Assembly: GCF_000011365.1 (NCBI RefSeq)
Contig: NC_004463.1
Span: forward strand, 5,008,001 to 5,072,000
Reading direction: 5' to 3'
Source: Bradyrhizobium diazoefficiens USDA 110
GTDB taxonomy: Bacteria; Pseudomonadota; Alphaproteobacteria; Rhizobiales; Xanthobacteraceae
DNA: 64,000 bases
Made by a program: the position numbers and the translations under genes. Below are positions 61,972 to 64,000 of the stretch, one piece after another. Within the stretch, counting starts at the first letter, position 1. Each line of letters opens with the position of its first letter. The notes beneath the pieces were generated by a model. The model was not told where the DNA came from and made no database searches. It saw nothing but the letters and a program-made list of their open reading frames with translations.

Positions 61972-62335
61972 TTTCCTTCGTCCTCTGTTCGCCGCCGGCA
62001 TAGCCGGCGATCTTGGTATCAAGGACGAGCAGGCATTCCTGGAGTTCGGCAATCTCCGTGCGAACCTGTTCCCGGTGGATTTCCAGCATCTGCCGCCGGG
62101 CTGGCCCGGTGGCTTCGCCTTCATCACGAAGCGCCGCATAGCGCAACATGTCCCGGATCGGCATTCCCGTGGTCTTGAGCCGACCGAGGAATTCGATCCA
62201 TGTGAGGATCGATGCGTCAAAGTCACGCTGGCCGGAACGATCCCGGTCTGCGTATGGCAGCAGCCCGATGCGCTCATAATAACGCAACGTGTGAGTCGAC
62301 AAGCCGGTTCGTTTTGCGAGGTCGCCGATCTTCAT
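61904..62335 (-). CDS. MerR-family transcription regulator
   Basis: 143 aa. MKIGDLAKRTGLSTHTLRYY, ERIGLLPYADRDRSGQRDF is the winged helix; a coiled-coil follows (TEIAELQECLLVLDTKIAGY). No Cys-based metal site. Its promoter has the 19-bp spacer typical of MerR control, and it heads an operon with the decarboxylase-like gene. Confidence 0.9.
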   Translation of the reverse strand: MKIGDLAKRTGLSTHTLRYYERIGLLPYADRDRSGQRDFDASILTWIEFLGRLKTTGMPIRDMLRYAALRDEGEATGPARRQMLEIHREQVRTEIAELQECLLVLDTKIAGYAGGEQRTKENDARSNTSRKPLRSRPAGPVTH

Positions 62336-62364
62336 GTGTGCCCGTTCTCGTACTGACGCACGTA

Positions 62365-62395
62365 CAGATACCCCTTCGAGCGCACTCTAAGTCAA
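62365..62395 (-). promoter_or_regulatory. MerR-type promoter with 19-bp spacer
   Basis: TTGACT (62395-62390), 19 bp, TATCTG (62370-62365). The spacer holds an imperfect dyad around TAGAGTGCGCTCGAA, as MerR regulators require. Confidence 0.75.
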
Positions 62396-62406
62396 GGGGG
62401 ATCGAA

Positions 62407-62487
62407 GGTGCCGTTCCCGCGAGGTCAAGATGGCACGACAGCAGAAGATTTCGGCGCGCCGGCTGGGCGGCAGCATCGCGGGATTCC
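62407..62487 (+). pseudogene. decayed fragment of rimO 3' end
   Basis: GAGGTCAAG-ATGGCACGACAGCAGAAG encodes [12 protein letters not shown], as in rimO near 60177, and then jumps to GGSIAGF, matching the last residues (HGSVAGF). The rimO stop TGA is CGA here. Internal TRAM sequence is deleted. Confidence 0.7.
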
Positions 62488-62492
62488 GAGCT

Positions 62493-63524
62493 TCAGGATG
62501 CCGCCAGCCATTTCGGCACCCAGCGCTCCGGGCGCGGAGCGCGGACAAGATCGGCCTTCGCCTCGGATAGCAGCGCAGGCTCGCCGTCGATGGTCGGGCG
62601 CAGATCGTATTCGAAGTTCGGCATGACGCGGCCGTCGGCGTAGAGCCCGAAGCTCATCGCGTACCACAACCCGAGCTCGGGCTGTGCGCGGCGCATCTCT
62701 TCGCGCAGGTCGCGCAGCAGGGATTCGATCGAAGAAGCTTCCTCGAACGGCTGCGGTCCACGCGTGAGGACGCGCGCCTGATACTGTGCGCCCGATATCG
62801 CGACCTCGAAGTTCGTCTTGTCCCAGGGCTTCTTCCCCTTCGGCAGATGCGCCGCCAGCCGCCAGCCGAGCTCGGCCATCAGGCGGTGATTGGCCCAATA
62901 GTCTTCGCGATCCCGGCTCCATTTTTCCACGAAGCCGCGAAAGTCGGGAAGTTCCAGCGATGCGTCGTCCGGCGCCATCGGCTCGCCAGCCGGCCGCCCG
63001 GCGAGCCACCGCGCAAGCTCGACCGTCTGACACTCGACCTCGTCATGCGGCAGCAGGTCGCTCCAGGCGTTACCGAATTGCTGCGACGTCAGTTTTGCGA
63101 GCAGACCGTCAAGGCTCGGCGCCAGCAGCTCGTAGTCGCCCTCCGACCCCAGACCGACGATCGGCGGATTGTCCCGGTCGAGACCGGCACCGTACCACCC
63201 GCCGACGGCCGAGCCGTCCGGAAGTCGCATGAACAACGAAAACCTGTCGCGCAGGGGACTACCGTCGACGATCGGCGCATGATCGGAGAACTGGCCTTGC
63301 AGGGAGAAGCGACCGACGCTGCCCCAGGGGCGCCCGTTCAGCCAATCGGCGAAATCGACAAGCAGGGGTGGCGCTTCGATACCCGGCGGAAATGCGCCGC
63401 GAATGCTGTCGAGGTCGATCGGGTAAGGCGTATCGGACAAGGCTGAATACTGTCTGTTGGTCACGCCAGTGTTGGTCTCAACGGACCAGCGTCCGGTTCG
63501 AACCAATTCGCATCCTTCGATCAC
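62493..63524 (-). CDS. SUKH/immunity-like protein
   Basis: 343 aa; start uncertain, GTG 63464 is possible. The N-terminal half (FADWLNGRPWGSVGRFSLQG; PPIVGLGSEGDYELLAPSLD) resembles SMI1/KNR4 (SUKH) proteins. The C-terminal part (LGLWYAMSFGLYADGRVMPN; RPERWVPKWLAAS) resembles YezG/DUF600-type immunity proteins. These are usually immunity proteins of polymorphic toxins, but no toxin is seen in the window. Cytoplasmic. Confidence 0.6.
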   Translation of the reverse strand: MIEGCELVRTGRWSVETNTGVTNRQYSALSDTPYPIDLDSIRGAFPPGIEAPPLLVDFADWLNGRPWGSVGRFSLQGQFSDHAPIVDGSPLRDRFSLFMRLPDGSAVGGWYGAGLDRDNPPIVGLGSEGDYELLAPSLDGLLAKLTSQQFGNAWSDLLPHDEVECQTVELARWLAGRPAGEPMAPDDASLELPDFRGFVEKWSRDREDYWANHRLMAELGWRLAAHLPKGKKPWDKTNFEVAISGAQYQARVLTRGPQPFEEASSIESLLRDLREEMRRAQPELGLWYAMSFGLYADGRVMPNFEYDLRPTIDGEPALLSEAKADLVRAPRPERWVPKWLAAS

Positions 63525-63542
63525 AAACGCGCCAGAGGCTCA

Positions 63543-64000
63543 ATGGTTTCTGCGCGGCTATCGATGAAATACAATCACGAGGTTGGTATCCGGGCCGGGC
63601 TGTGCGCGATTGGCACAGCATTGATCCTGCTTGCACTTCCCGCCGCTGCGCAATCGCCATCACCCGCCCAGGCGCGGCAATGGTGTTTCGGCACCGACAA
63701 GGTCGGCGACGACCGGCGCCTCGCCGGCTGCTCGGCGGTGCTGCAAGCCAATCCCTCCAATGCGCTGGCGCTTGCCAACCGCGGCGAGATCTTCCGGCGC
63801 AAGGGCGACGCCGAGCGTGCGCTCGCCGATCTCAACCGCGCCATCGATCTCGATCCGAACGACGCCATCGCCTGGTACAATCGCGGCATTGCCTATGACG
63901 ATCTCGGCGATCGCGACCACGCCATCGCCGACTATACGCGCGCGATCCGGCTCAAGCCAAATGACGCGCTCTACTACAACAACCGCGGCAATTCCTACAT
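63543..64000 (+). CDS. secreted TPR protein (3' end outside window)
   Basis: Starts at ATG 63543 (or ATG 63564). A signal segment (GLCAIGTALILLALPAAAQS) is followed by a Cys pair (WCFGTDKVGDDRRLAGCSAV) and TPR repeats: ALANRGEIFRRKGDAERALA, AWYNRGIAYDDLGDRDHAIA, YYNNRGNSY. The reading frame continues beyond the window. Such periplasmic TPR proteins act as scaffolds; partners unknown. Confidence 0.8.
   Translation, partial: MVSARLSMKYNHEVGIRAGLCAIGTALILLALPAAAQSPSPAQARQWCFGTDKVGDDRRLAGCSAVLQANPSNALALANRGEIFRRKGDAERALADLNRAIDLDPNDAIAWYNRGIAYDDLGDRDHAIADYTRAIRLKPNDALYYNNRGNSY

Overview
The window is high-GC alphaproteobacterial chromosome, most likely Bradyrhizobium or a close relative. Pointers are an F1-ATPase zeta-type inhibitor (DUF1476), several tiny hydrophobic proteins of the kind common in that genus, a NasTS nitrate module, and a repeat family that resembles the Bradyrhizobium intergenic palindromes. 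Housekeeping genes include ilvD, nadE, pncA, glk, rimO, the 5-oxoprolinase genes pxpBCA and one tRNA-Ser.

Layout. 1-6.7 kb: ordinary core genes and several very small genes. 6.74-15.60 kb: an 8.8 kb integrated phage-derived element. A tyrosine integrase lies beside tRNA-Ser(UGA), and 34-bp direct repeats flank the element. It carries a divergent regulator/excisionase-type switch, a RuvC-like nuclease, a RepA-like ATPase followed by a CCGTAAC repeat array, a degraded tail-fibre gene and a few cargo genes. No terminase, portal or capsid gene is visible. 15.9-19.4 kb: a small secreted protein, ilvD and a two-domain VOC protein.

19.6-24.0 kb is the most interesting locus. It is a compact three-gene azole-peptide (TOMM/RiPP) pathway: a 141-aa precursor with 16 cysteines in its last 51 residues, a fused E1-like/YcaO cyclodehydratase, and a SagB-type FMN dehydrogenase. 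No dedicated exporter, peptidase or immunity gene is obvious. The divergent VOC protein is a speculative resistance candidate.

24.0-30.4 kb: a convergent Dpp/Opp-type peptide ABC transporter operon with a sugar-isomerase-like TIM-barrel gene; its second permease contains an in-frame palindromic repeat. 30.8-38.5 kb: a GrlR-like protein, nadE, a PhaC-like hydrolase, pncA, glk, small proteins, a single-domain response regulator and an envelope-stress-like protein. 39-44.5 kb: a carbohydrate ABC transporter operon with a hydroxyacid dehydrogenase; its first permease gene is split by an apparent 1-nt deletion. 44.6-52.3 kb: a repeat-bearing acidic protein, DUF1993, a PheC-like periplasmic protein, DUF2147, an RraA/cupin pair and pxpBCA. 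52.6-58.1 kb: nitrate/nitrite assimilation, transcribed nasT-nasS, then a sigma-54-type promoter and a ~165-nt leader, then nirA and a flavoprotein reductase with an RnfB-type Fe-S motif. 59.1-64.0 kb: rimO, a MerR/carboxymuconolactone-decarboxylase pair, a SUKH/immunity-like gene with a truncated copy of its C-terminus nearby, a decayed fragment of rimO, and the start of a TPR protein.

All calls come from reading motifs and gene context by eye; no database search was run.
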